From: Apium graveolens
Taxonomy: Eukaryota; Streptophyta; Magnoliopsida; Apiales; Apiaceae
Length of the DNA: 64,000 nucleotides
Assembly: GCF_009905375.1 (NCBI RefSeq)
Contig: NC_133647.1
Coordinates: 137,387,263 to 137,451,262, forward strand
Reading direction: 5' to 3'
Below are positions 10,710 through 22,301 of this stretch, in pieces (position 1 is the stretch's first letter; each line of letters opens with the position of its first letter). The notes below the pieces were generated by a model that was not told the origin of the DNA, did no database searches, and saw nothing but the letters and a program-made list of their open reading frames with translations. The position numbers and the translations under genes were made by a program.

Positions 10710-11790
10710 AAGCAAAGAATCAGAGTTTAATATCAGAACTTAGACTTATATCAGAACTTAACAGTCATCAGAACATGATTTCTTAACTCAAAAAGTAAAT
10801 GCCTATTTCTGTAATTCTTCACACAAATTCTGATTTCGTTTCTTCAGAACTTAATCATCAGAACTTCCATCATTACTTGTCCTCATAATTTATGCAACTA
10901 CACTTAAACGTTCATCTAAAACAACATTTATCACCACAGTAATTTTCATTATTCATATGGAGTGTATGTGTGTGCAGTAAGCTAAATATCAGATAAAGAT
11001 TAAAGTCTGATTCACTTCAGTACATCTTAGGAATAAGGCAAAACTAAGAACTTTGCTTAAAATCTGTCATGATTCTGAACTCTACTTTAGAATGAGTTCA
11101 TGCATGAGTCCACCTCAACTGTTTTGTGCTCATTTTATGCATCTTTTGAAATTCCATTTTACAGTGGCTTCTCAGTGTAAGTGAGTCACGACTGCTTATC
11201 AGAATTTATGCTATTATCAGAGTATTTCTCTAGTAATCATAGAGTGTGAAAAGTCACCAAAAAAATATTTATTTTGCTTTTCTGATGCATATTACTTAAT
11301 ACCAGCAATGCACTTGGGTCTTCCCTTCCACATTTTTACTCTAGATCTCAAAGGAGTACCTGATTTTTAATTTCTTTTTCTTTTTCTTTTGGTAAGTGAG
11401 CTTTATCAGCACTTAGTACATCCATCAGATTTACTAACATCAGAACTTAACAGATAAAAAGCACTATTCCAGTTTGTGACTTAGTAATGAGATACACAAA
11501 GTAAACTTCAACTAAGCTCAGTATCAGAATTTGCTTGTGTTAAGAGATTTCCACATGAATAATTACTTCAAACATGGGATCTTTAGTATATTAAAGACTA
11601 CTAGGTCAGCATCTAGCATAGTTATCCTCATCGGATTGAATAGTCACAGAAACATTCATCTCACTATCAGAGTTTAGAAATTCACATCAGACAATAATCA
11701 GTACTTAAGCAATTTTCAATTAAGCACAAAATACACAAAGATAGTAATATCTGTAAATACTGATCATAAAATCTGATGCATCAGAACAAA
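10710..11790 (-). other. SIRE non-coding spacer rich in TCAGAACTT motifs
   Basis: Between RNase H and the downstream ORFs. TCAGAACTT and close variants recur many times. The same word occurs in the SIRE LTRs (for example near 32230). I see no convincing reading frame. Confidence 0.6.
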
Positions 11791-11792
11791 AA

Positions 11793-13895
11793 CTAAGCAG
11801 ATTTAGAGAAAGAACCTGAAACCATGCCAAGTTCATTTACCAATCTTGTAAAAGTAGCTTCACACAGTGGTTTTGTGAAGATATCTGCTAGTTGTTGATC
11901 TGTTGGAACAAAGTGCAATTCCACTGTATCTTCATCCACATGTTCCCTTATGAAGTGGTACCTAATGCTGATGTGCTTTGTCATTGAGTGTTTAACTGGA
12001 TTACCTGTCATAGCAATAGCACTTTGATTATCACAGTAAATAGGGATTTTAAAATATGTTAACCCATAATCCAGTAACTGATTCTTCATCCAAAGAATCT
12101 GTGCACAACAGCTTCCTGCAGCAATGTACTTTGCTTCTGCAGTTGACGTGAAAATTGACTTTTGTTTCTTGCTAAACCAAGAAACCAATCTGCCTCCAAG
12201 AAATTGGCATTTTCCACTTGTGCTTTTCCTGTCAATTTTGCATCCTGCAAAATCTGCATCTGAGTAACCTATTAGTTTAAAGTCTGATTCTCTAGGATAC
12301 CACAATCTCAGATCAGTTGTTCCCTTAAGATACTTGAAAATTCTTTTCACAGCTGTTAAGTGAGGTTCTCTTGGATCTGCTTAAAATCTTGCACAAAGAC
12401 AGGTAGCATACATGATATCAGGTCTACTAGCAGTTATATAGAGTAGTGAGCCAATCAGACCTCTATAATCAGTAATATCTACTGATATACCAGTATCCTT
12501 ATCCAATTTTGTTGCAGTGGCCATGGGAGTGGATGCACTTGAACAATCTTGCATTCCAAATTTCTTCAGCAAATTTCTGGTGTACGTGGTTTGACAAATA
12601 AAAGTGCCTTCTTCATTCTGCTTGACTTGAAGGCCCAGAAAATAGCTAAGTTCCCCAATCATACTCATTTAATATCTTGACTGCATCAGTTTGGCAAACT
12701 CCTTGCAAAGTCTGTCATTTGTAGAACCAAAAATGATATCATCAACATATATCTGTACCAAAAGTAAGTTCTTTCCATGGTTGAGGTAGAACAGAGTTTT
12801 GTCAATAGTTCCTCTGTTAAATCCACATTCCAGAAGAAACTGAGCTAAAGTCTCATACCATGCTCTTGGAGCTTGCTTAAGGCCATAAAGTACTTTATCA
12901 AGCCTGTAGACATGATTTAGAAATTTGGAATCTACAAAGCCTGGAGGTTGTTCAACATATACTTCCTCTTCCAATTCTCCATTGAGAAAAGCACTTTTCA
13001 CATCCATTTGAAAGACAGTAAACTTCTTGTGAGCAGCATATGCCAAAAATATCCTTATGGCTTCCAATCTAGCAACTGGTGCAAATGTTTCATCATAATC
13101 AATTCCCTCCTGTTGAGAATATCCTTTTGCAACCAGCCTTGCTTTATTCCTTGTAATTATGCCATCACTATCAGTTTTGTTTCTGAACACCCACTTTGTA
13201 CCAACAACAGATCTGTTCTCTGGTCTTGGCACTAGGGTCCAGACTTTGTTTCTTTCAAATTCATTTAACTCTTCCTGCATTGCTTGCACCCAATCAACAT
13301 CTTGAAGAGCTTCTTCCAGTTTCTTTGGTTCAGTCTGGAAGAGAAAAGAATTATAGAGACATTCCCTTGAAGTAGCTGTTCTAGTTCTGACACCTACATC
13401 AGGATTTCCAATAATTAAGTCAGGTGTATGTGATTTAGTCCACTTCCTTGCAGATGGAAGGTTTTCTCTAGAACTGGATGCTCCCCCATGATCCATGCTA
13501 TCTTCATCAACATTTTCTGATGCTCCCCCTGAAACTATGCTCTCTGAGTTGGATCCTTCAGAATTTAAGTTATCAGATCTATCGGAACTTGGCTTATCAA
13601 AACTTGATGAATCAGAACTTGAAGAGCCAGTTTCATGTTCTGATGCTTCTTGAGATGTGGTTGTATCTTCAGTATGCTCCCCTTGCACAGGTGCATCTTC
13701 CTTTATCGTAGTCACCACAGTTTCAATAACATCATAGTTTAATCCATCAGAGTTTGCAGTATCAGGATTTAGACTGTCAAGATTTTCAATATCAAAATTT
13801 AAGTCTTCATTTTCAAATCTCAGCTGATCATGATCATTGAAATCTTCAAGTCCTGTAATCTTCTTATCATCAAAGGAGACATTGATAGATTCCAT
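11793..13895 (-). pseudogene. SIRE RT and RNase H with two in-frame stops
   Basis: Minus strand. A Ser/Asp-rich linker at 13800-13400 leads into [39 protein letters not shown], and YVDDIIFGS with the catalytic YVDD. A TAA at 12671-12669 and another at 12383-12381 interrupt the frame without shifting it. RNase H then runs 12350-11793 (YSDADFAGCKIDRKST, STAEAKYIAAGS, CDNQSAIAM) to LGMVSGSFSKSA*. All domains are close to full length, so the two stops are the main visible lesions here. Confidence 0.92.
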
Positions 13896-15073
13896 GACAA
13901 CCCTTGTTCTTAAATTGTAGACTCTGAAGGCTTTTGTGGAAAGTGGATATCCAACAAAAATTCCTTCATCAGCTTTTAAATCAAATTTGGATAGCTGTTC
14001 AGGGTGAGTCTTAAGAATAAAACGCTTGCATCCAAATACACGAAAATACTTCAGATTTTGGCTTCTTTTTCTTCACAATCTCATATGGTATCTTTCCATG
14101 CTTGTTAATGAGTCTTGCAATCTGAGTAAAACAATGAGTTTGCACAGCTTCAGCCCAAAAATAGGTTGGTAGCTTTGCTTCATCAAGCATTGTTCATGCA
14201 GCTTCAATAAGAGTTCTATTCTTTCTTTCAACAACTCCATTTTGCTGTGGAGTTCCAGGAGCAGAAAATTCCTGCTTTATTCTATGGTCTTTGCAGAACT
14301 CTTCCATGATCAAATTCTTGAACTCAGTGCCATTATCACTTCTTATTATTTTCACAGAATCTTTGACCAATTTATCCAGTTGCTTGACATGATCAATCAA
14401 GACAGATGCAGTTTCACTTTTTATGTGCAAGAAATACACCCATGTGTATCTGGTGAACTCATCCACTATGACCATAACATATTTCTTCTTTGCAATATAC
14501 ATGACATTCACTGGACCAAATAGATCTACATGTAGTAGGTGATAAGGCTCAAGAATTGATGATTCAGTCTTGCTCTTGAATGAAGATTTTCTTTGTTTAG
14601 CCTTCTGAAAAGAATCACAAAGGCCATCAGGAGCAAATACTGATTTTGGCAGTCCTCTCACAAGATCTTTCTTGACTAGTTCATTTATATTGTTGAAATT
14701 TAAATGAGAGAGTTTCTTGTGCCAATTCCAGCTTTCTTCAATTGATGCTCTACTTAACAGACAGATTGCAGAACCATCAGTACTTGTTGAAAGCTTGGCT
14801 TCATAAATGTTACCATGCCTGTATCCTTTCAGAACAACTTTGCCTGTAGATTTGAATACAACTTCACAGTGTTCTTCAAAGAAATCCACATGATAACCTC
14901 TGTCACAGATTTGACTAACACTCAGCAGATTGTGTTTAAGTCCTGAGACTAGAGCTACTTCTTTAATGATGACATTCCCAATATTGATATTGCCATATCC
15001 CAGTGTTTTTCCAATGTTGCCATCTCCATAAAAAACACTTGGGCCAGCTTTCTCCACAAAGTCTGATAGCAGG
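13896..15073 (-). pseudogene. SIRE end of protease and integrase
   Basis: Minus strand from the chromovirus junction at 15073: protease tail, GAG-pre-integrase (WNWHKKLSHLNF), zinc motif LCDSF where the family has LCxxC, so one Cys is replaced by Phe. The rve core keeps all three acidic motifs: HVDLFGP, RSDNGTEF, NGVVERKNRT. A TGA at 14193-14191 follows LIEAA, and a frameshift near 14045 precedes the link to RT ([14 protein letters not shown]). Confidence 0.9.
15069..15073. repeat. Target-site duplication, left copy
   Basis: GCAGG at 15069-15073 and GCAAG at 28544-28548 flank the chromovirus and differ at one base. Reading the SIRE protease across the two flanks restores continuous coding text, which confirms the insertion point. 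Confidence 0.8.
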
Positions 15074-18000
15074 TGTAATAACCCCCAAAATTTTCAACTT
15101 TTTTTATAACCCTTGTGAATAGTGTTTTTGCTGAATGAGAGAACTTTTCATGCCACACTATGTAGGGGTTCTATTATGGATATTCTGAGATTTTATTAGT
15201 ACTCTATATGGTATATGAGTGTATGTAAAGATCGTCAGAATCCAATTCCGAACACTTTGGTTTTTCCCGGAAACACACTAGATACGGAGAGAATTGAGTA
15301 TAAGGTAACAGGATAAAAAGGATTTAAATTAAAGGATTATAATAGAGGATCATAAAAAGGAATATAATGTATTGAGAAAGGTTAAGGGAACCTAAGTAAT
15401 AAGATCCCGGGTGTGATCCTTCAAACGATAAACGAAAACGAAAGTTAAGCGAACCGTATAACAGATCAGCGGTCATTAGGCAAACAATTAGGAAGTTAAG
15501 CAAAGGGATTAGAGAGAGTGATGTCACCCAACCAATGAGAAGAGGACAAGGAGGGAAAGATGACATCACAACATGACATAGGCATGACATGGGAAGGAAG
15601 GAGATGTGGTGGATTTTTAACCACACAAAATCAAGGTTAAATTGGTAATTAACCAAAAAACAAAACAAAAACCAAATCAACCAAGCCAAATAATTCATTC
15701 TTCATCAAAATCAAAAAGAAACCAAGGCATTGCTCTTCATTTGCTCTCGGCTTTTTGACATTTTAAAGGCAAGAAATTTCAAAATCAAAGATCCAAGCTT
15801 CCTAAATTGGTGAGTTAATTCCCTAATCATCCTTATGCATAGTTAGGGCTATATCATGAGTTTAAGCCATCAATTCTTTCTCAATCTTCTTCATCAAATC
15901 AATGAAGAAGACAATGAATAGTGTTTTCAAGTTTTTAACTTGAAATTTTTCTTGTTTTCCTTTAAGATCCAAGCATCCCTAAGACTTCTCAAAGCTTCTT
16001 AAGGCTTCCTAGCTACTCCCACCACTTCAAGGAAGGTATATCATCTCCAAACCCTAGATTCCTATGTATTATAAGATGCTTTTGATTATTATGGTGATAT
16101 TGTAGCTTAATGTTTGTGGTTTAGAGTTTGGGTTGAAGTGGTATTGAAATGGAATGGTAAATCTTGTTGTTTTGGTTAAAAGAATGTAGTATAGTTAAAT
16201 TCAAGCTTAGGCATAAGTATGAATATTAAAAAATTGAATTGATTGGGGCTGTTATGATGTGATAAGGATGGATGTTGGTTGTATGATTGATGTGAGGTTG
16301 AATTGGGATGGTTTTTGAATGGTTTAAAATTGGGAAATCGCGTAAATATAGCCGTCGTAACGTCCGATTTTCTTTAGACTGTTTTTGTGCATAACATTAG
16401 GACCCGAGAACCCCCTGCTAGATTATGACCATTGCCATGTCTAGATAGCTCGTGTTACGAGCTTCGTTTTGATATGTAGTTCGTTCGATTCCGATGCACG
16501 GTTTAGGAGAAACGACCGTTTCAAGTAACGGCGTTTCGCGAACGAACCTTTTCCCCTCGCCTTACTTTGAAACATAGGTTAAAGACCAAAAAGGGTTAAT
16601 TAATGTATGAAACATTTATGGTAAGTGTGTTAGGTAGTTGGTAAGGCACTCACGAAGGAATCGCCTTAAAACTCATAAAGGTTAAATTTTTAAAAATGGT
16701 GGAGCCGAGGGTACCCGAGTGACTTAAGAGAATCAGTAAGCGCAAAACAAGCGTTAGAGTCTAAGTTAGTTAAAGTATAGATGTACAAGTGACTTTGGTT
16801 TAATTCCAACTTACTTGTTGTTTATAGGCTACCAGACTCGTCCCGAGCCTTTTATCACCCCAAGTCGCTCAGGCAAGTTTTCTACCCGTTATACTGTTGT
16901 TGTGATGTATATATGTATATGCATTATCTTGCGATAGATGCATATTGGTTAATCAGCAAATGTTGCGATATATTGAAGCATGCTGATATGTTATATATAT
17001 GCATGCCTGTTTCGTATTCTTGCCATATATATCTGTTGGTTCAGTTGATAATACCTATGCTAGTTAATAGCGGTAATTTGCATATACCCTTAGTATAGAG
17101 ACCCAAAGGTGAAAACATTTTCTAAAACCGGGAGTCGAGGATCCCGAGTAGATTTTATATATATATATATTTATATATATATATGGTTATAGTTTTCAAA
17201 ACTAATAATCGAATAAGGGTTATTCGATAACTTTATATTATTTATTGAATATTATTTTGAATATTATTGGAGGGCTTATGACTCCTTTATATTATTATTG
17301 AATATTACTTGGATATTCATTCGAGGATGTATGACTCCTTTATTTTATGAATATTATTTATAATATTCATTCGAGGTATTACGACTCCACTTATTACTGA
17401 AATATATTCTTTATTTCATTAAAAAATAAGGTGTCAATAATCAAACTTATTTTCGATTATTCAAATAAAGATAGTACTTTTATATAAGTATATCTTTGGT
17501 TATTTAATATCCATTTCAAGTATAAGTTTTAATACTTCTACTTCGATTATTTTTATAAGGATTATCTTTATGAGAATATTATTTAAATAATAATATTCAG
17601 ACATTTTCTAAATATATTGGGACTGATTTACTTCATTAAATCAGCATTACTCCAAACACTCTTTAAAGTGTTTTCGAGCCTTCAAAATGATTTTTAAAAG
17701 TTAGAGCGGATCCCAAAACTCATTTTTATATTTAAGATCTTCCTTTTAAAAAGGGGATTTAAATACTCGCTCAAAACCTGAGGGATCGAGCTCTATGGTG
17801 TATTTTGTATTCGCAACAAGGTTGCAGTTTTGGTAAATGAATTGATTACTTACCCAACGTTCGGGAAGTAAGTCCATCTATTGAGTCGGCATAAGCAACA
17901 TGGGCTCAGTGGGCGTCCATGATAGTGTAAGTGGCTCAGTGGGAGTCCATCAAATGCATAAGTGTCTGAGTGGCAGTCCAGCATAAGGTCCTATTGCGAC

Positions 18001-18499
18001 CAGGGTGATGACCAGTGGGGAATTCGTCCATCTACTAGTAGAAAAGGTTACTTATTGGTATCTTTGCCTGATCAGCAAGATACCTGGTTTATGCCAAAAT
18101 TCTTATCCTTTCCAAAATTCATTGGATATTTCAAACTCTGTTCATATTTTACATGACAGAGGTTTTCAGGAAATGTATAAAGAAGATGTATATGTGGATA
18201 TATATATATATATATATCAGAACTTAATGAAGTATATCATAACTTCATTTCCTTTAATAATATTTCAAAGATTTAATCTATTCAAATCTTGTCTTGTAGT
18301 CTCATCTATGTGATGAACTGTTGAAAGCTCATTATACTTTGAACAGTGGTAGTTCAAGTAGCTTTATAAATGATATAAGTGTAGTGAAGTATCTGGTAAC
18401 TTCATCCCTTGTTTTTACTTATATCTAGTAAGTAATTATCTTACACATGATAAAAGATTCTAGTAAGTATCCAATTAGATACATATATTGTTGTTATCA

Positions 18500-18509
18500 C
18501 TATATATTA
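18500..18509 (+). promoter_or_regulatory. TATA box of the chromovirus LTR
   Basis: CTATATATTA, followed by a CT-rich and CAACAACAG-rich stretch and an ATG at 18573. The spacing fits a transcription start near 18535. Inferred from sequence only. Confidence 0.55.
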
Positions 18510-18572
18510 TCTTGCGAGCTGTAAGGCTCACTCTTGCTTTATTTCTTCATCACACAACAACAGTTAGGAAAG

Positions 18573-18659
18573 ATGGCCAGACTCCAGCAGACCCAGTGCA
18601 AGCGCGTGGGAAGCGTCCCGCATCTTCCCGATGATGTTGTAGCTGCTATAGCTGCAGAG
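18573..18659 (+). CDS. LTR-encoded exon 1 of the leader ORF (hypothesis)
   Basis: ATG opens MARLQQTQCKRVGS and reaches ...AIAAE after 29 codons. GAG is then followed by GTAGAT at 18660, a plausible splice donor. Unspliced, the frame runs 11 more codons to TGA (40 codons). The 3' LTR copy (ATG 28160) and both LTRs of the other chromovirus (ATG 40021 and 49997; MNKTKLPIRKRL...VVAE, 28 codons) keep the ATG, the Arg/Lys-rich start and the GAG|GTAG end. Splicing to 19156 keeps the frame. It could instead be just a regulatory uORF. Confidence 0.45.
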
Positions 18660-18971
18660 GTAGATCTATTGGTAGACCAGGCACTCTACTTTTGAGAATC
18701 AAATTATGTATAATTATAACTTGTGGCAGATAATGGCAATTAACTGTAAATTATCAAGTAATCATTTTGGGTTGTAATAACTTTTAAATTGTGGATTCAA
18801 AGACTTGTACTTATTTCAATTTCATCTCTGAGACTATAACGGGTTGTGGTGTGTGTTAGTGTGGGGTCACAGCATAAGGTTATTTATTATTAATTAAGTG
18901 AAGTGATATTGTGGAAAGAAAGATCGTGATGACCCGGATCCCCGACCCCGGATCTGGGGGTGTTACAGAAA

Positions 18972-18984
18972 TGGTATCAGAGCC
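18972..18984 (+). other. Primer-binding site
   Basis: TGGTATCAGAGCC, four bases after the 5' LTR. It lies inside the proposed intron 18660-19155, so a spliced leader mRNA would lack it. Confidence 0.95.
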
Positions 18985-19155
18985 AAGCGTTATAAACCTC
19001 AGAGATGATGCGACGATATAATAATAAACTCACAAAGATAATAAGAACTCTTGCCAAGTTCATGGTCGGACTACTTAAAGTAGCACTGACAGTTAAAACC
19101 CTTACGGGAACCCTTATAAGTATCATGATAGTAACTTAGCTCGTTTAATGTGTAG

Positions 19156-19893
19156 GCGCCGGAGATAGAGGACCCTGAGATGTTCGAGCGTGAGCATGAT
19201 GAGGCACTGCTAGATGTTGAGGATCAGGAGGAGCCTGAGATGGAGGAGGATGAGGAGGACCCCTCAGAGGAGTCAGAGACGGAGGTCATTGCTATTTCAG
19301 ATGAGGAGGACCCCTCAGAGGAGTCAGAGACAGAGGTTATTGCTATTCCAGATGAGGAGGACCCGGATGAGGTCCCAGTAGCTGAGGAGCGTGTTGGACC
19401 TATGGTAGTGTATGCTGGTACCCCTTTACCCACACTTCCGGTGGTCAGAGCCCCTACCCCTCCACCACTATCTTGGATTCCCGATGATGACAGCTCAGAG
19501 ACCCATACTTTTGAGCCTAGGCAGACCGAGGAGGCACCCTCAGCGGCTCCGGATTCACCACCTCTTGACCCTGCCCACAGGCAGTCTTCGTTAGCTCATG
19601 GTTATGTTCAGGATGTTCTGAGGACCCGAGTGGCTGTTGCCGAGGGCCAACTGGATGAGGCCAGGAGGGAGTTGGATGCGGAGAGGGCGGGTAGGCGTAC
19701 CCGAGCTTATGAGACTAGGGCTTCTATACCCCGATACTTGAGGAGGGAGCTTACGGGGATAGAGCTCACATCCCGAGCGAGACTCAGATCTCTTCAGGGG
19801 GACAGGCATGGTAGGATCTCCAGGCGGCAGGCCGACTATATTTTTCGTCGTGCGATGGAAAGGGTATGGGAGCTGACCTGCTCCGGTGTGTGA
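19156..19893 (+). CDS. Acidic leader ORF upstream of gag (proposed exon 2)
   Basis: Open from 19156, just after TTTAATGTGTAG, with an internal ATG at 19180, to TGA at 19891-19893. That is 245 codons from 19156 or 237 from the ATG. The N-terminal third is very acidic and holds a perfect-frame duplication of 17 codons (EEDPSEESETEVIAISD, 19252-19302 and 19303-19353). A Pro-rich middle follows, then an Arg-rich, probably helical C-terminus. No known Gag or Pol domain is visible. A diverged homologue occupies the same place in the second chromovirus (from 40608), which supports a selected function. Confidence 0.6.
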   Translation, partial: APEIEDPEMFEREHDEALLDVEDQEEPEMEEDEEDPSEESETEVIAISDEEDPSEESETEVIAIPDEEDPDEVPVAEERVGPMVVYAGTPLPTLPVVRAPTPPPLSWIPDDDSSETHTFEPRQTEEAPSAAPDSPPLDPAHRQSSLAHGYVQDVLRTRVAVAEGQLDEARRELDAERAGRRTRAYETRASIPRYLRRELTGIELTSRARLRSLQGDRHGRISRRQADYIFRRAMERVWELTCSGV

Positions 19894-20300
19894 TTCAGGA
19901 TTGATGATGGAATAGTCTAGTTATCTAGTTAGCCGAGGCCTTAGTAAGAGCCAATTTTCCGGGATAGTTGACTTGTATATAGCATCTCTTTTTCTGACTA
20001 GACAGATAGACTCTTGTGTATCACTTTTGGGACAGATGACTGTAGCACTGTTGTACTTTTGACCAGATCAAACTATGTAATTCTCGCATTATGTATATAT
20101 TTGTTTCCTTCGGTTCAGTTCTTTAGTGACGAGATCACTGTTTTTATCATTATTATTAATGCACTTCGTATTAGAACTGTCATAAAATAATAGAATTATG
20201 ATATACGTTCTCCCCATTATGAAGCTGTGCAAGGCACAATGTTGTATATGATTGTGACCTAACGTTGAATTTCCCAATAATTTTTTTTATTATCAGAATC

Positions 20301-22295
20301 ATGCCGCCAAGAAAGATTGGAACTAGGGCGAACCCTGGATCTGAGGACCAGGGAAGCCATAACCAGGATAATAGGAACCAGGAATACAGTGAAGAGGAAG
20401 ATGAGGATTATGTGGAACAGGATGACTCCCTGTATGAAGAGGACGAGGAAACATATGATGTTGAGGGATTTGAGATAGAGGCTGAAGAAGGAGAAACTGA
20501 GGTTGAGCAACCAGTACCAAACCCAGGCATGGATCCCATGGGCCAGTTCATGCAACTCCTAAGGCAGAATTTGGAATGTCAACCCAACCCACCCCCTCAA
20601 GGAAATAACAATACTGTGGCAAACTCTTTCAGGGCTTTTAAGTCCCTTAAGCCCCCTGAGTTCCATGGATCAACCGACCCAGTTGAAGCAAGGGCATGGT
20701 TAAAGGAAATGGAGAAATCCTTTGAGATCTTGAGTACCGATGAGGCACAGAAGACTGTATTTGCTACCTTCCTTCTGAAAGGAGAAGCTAACTACTGGTC
20801 GGAGGCCAAGAAAAACATGGAGACAGATGCTATTATAACCTGGGAGAGATTTAGTCAGTTGTTTCTGGGAAAGTATTTCCCGAGGTTTATGGAAAACCAG
20901 ATGGAGCTCAAGTTCTTGGAGCTAAAGCAGAATAATTTATCGGTAGCAGAGTACGAAGCGAAATTTACTGAGTTATCAAGGTTTGTGCCGGAGTTTGTGA
21001 GCACCGAGGAAAAGAAAGCTAGGAGGTTTCAGCAGGGACTGAAACTGTGGATTCAGAATAGGGTGGCAATCCTTGAGCTTACGGACTATGCCACTCTGGT
21101 GCAAAAGGAAATGATTGTAGAAGTCGGAAGTGAACAGATGCAGAAGGAAAGAGAGAAGAAAGGAATAAAGAGGAAAAGTATGAGCATGGGTGGAGGTTCC
21201 GCAGGAAGGAGCTTCCCAACTAGATTTAATCGAGGAGCAGTGTCCCTACCAGGAAGGAACAATGGGTTTAAGCGGCCAATAAGTGTGAGTGTGAGCCAGG
21301 GCGGCCAGAAGTCAAGAATGTCCTATCCCAACCAGTCTCGACCCCCATTACCAGCCTGTAACATATGTGGAAGGAATCACACTGGGGAGTGTAAAGGAAA
21401 GCCAGTAACCTGCTTTAAGTGCGGTCGGGAAGATCACTATTCAATTAAGTGCCCATCATCAACCCCTGCCGTCATTCCAACCACCACTTGTCATCAGTGT
21501 GGACGCCCGGGTCATTGGAAGAGGGAATGCCCAATGAACAAACCAGCAGCTTCGGGAGCAAGCAGGGATGCTTCTAATAAGCCTCCTACTGCAAGGACTT
21601 TCAACATGACAGTCCAGGATGCTATAAAAGATTCAGATGTGATAGCAGGTACCCTTTCTCTAAATTCAGTCAGTGCAAACATTTTATTTGATTCGGGAGC
21701 AACTAAATCTTTTATATCAAAGGACCTTGCGCGTAAGTTAAGACTTAAGGTTGAACCCTTGATAGAACCCTTACAAGTAGAAATAGCCAATCATGAAATT
21801 ATTCCTGTTAACCAGATTCACCCCGCCTGTGAGATAGGCATAGGAGAGCAATCTTTTAGTGTTGATCTGATTCCTTTTAAATTAGGGGAGTTTGATGTAA
21901 TTTTGGGAATGGACTGGCTATCTAGCAATGATGCTCAGATAGACTGTAAAGGGAAGAAAGTTAAGCTAAATATCCCAGGGAAGAAAGAAGTTATATTTAG
22001 AGGAAAGAGGCAGACGCAGAAATTTTTGACTATGGCCCAGGCCAGAAGGATGCTACGAAAAGGAAATGAGGCCTACCTAGCCTATGTGGTGGACACGCAG
22101 AAGGAGGTGCCCAACTTACAAGATATTCCAGTAGTCAATGAATTTGAAGATGTATTCCCACAAGACCTTCCGGGATTACCACCCGATAGAGTGATTGAAT
22201 ATGGTATTGAGTTGGCCCCAGGGACGGCGCCAGTTTCAAAAGCACCTTACCGGTTAGCCCCGTTAGAAATGAAGGAATTAGCTATCCAATTGTAG
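20301..22295 (+). pseudogene. Chromovirus gag-protease, stop before RT
   Basis: Start at the ATG at 20301 (MPPRKIGTRANPG). An upstream in-frame ATG at 20265 would add 12 hydrophobic residues and is unlikely. An acidic N-terminus leads to a Retrotrans_gag domain (about residues 110-230: WLKEMEKSFE, YFPRFMENQ) and a basic region. Three zinc knuckles follow near 21357-21530, the first shortened (C-x2-C-x3-H-x3-C) and the other two standard CCHC. The protease active site LFDSGATKSF is near 21690, and the spacer has VILGMDWL. TAG at 22293-22295 interrupts one long gag-pol frame; the downstream frame is the same. Confidence 0.95.
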
Positions 22296-22301
22296 GAACT
22301 C

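Larger units (their letters stand above)
15074..18967 (+). repeat. 5' LTR of the chromovirus
   Basis: Starts TGTAATAACCC and ends GGGGGTGTTACA. It contains three degenerate copies of a 'CGAGG..TATGACTCC' minisatellite (about 17225-17395) and three copies of a 'CAGTGGGAGTCCA' motif (about 17905-17985). The 3' LTR lacks about 380 bp corresponding to 15221-15593. Confidence 0.95.

Noticed and set aside
16913..17098. 61-codon ORF repeated at 26506
   Set aside because: AT-rich LTR sequence duplicated with the LTR; no coding features and it is disrupted in the related family.
18005..18313. Roughly 100-codon ORF (MMTSGEFVHLLVE) present in all four chromovirus LTRs (also 27598, 39265, 49241)
   Set aside because: It lies upstream of the LTR TATA box and its ends vary with frameshifts; sharing is explained by LTR homology.
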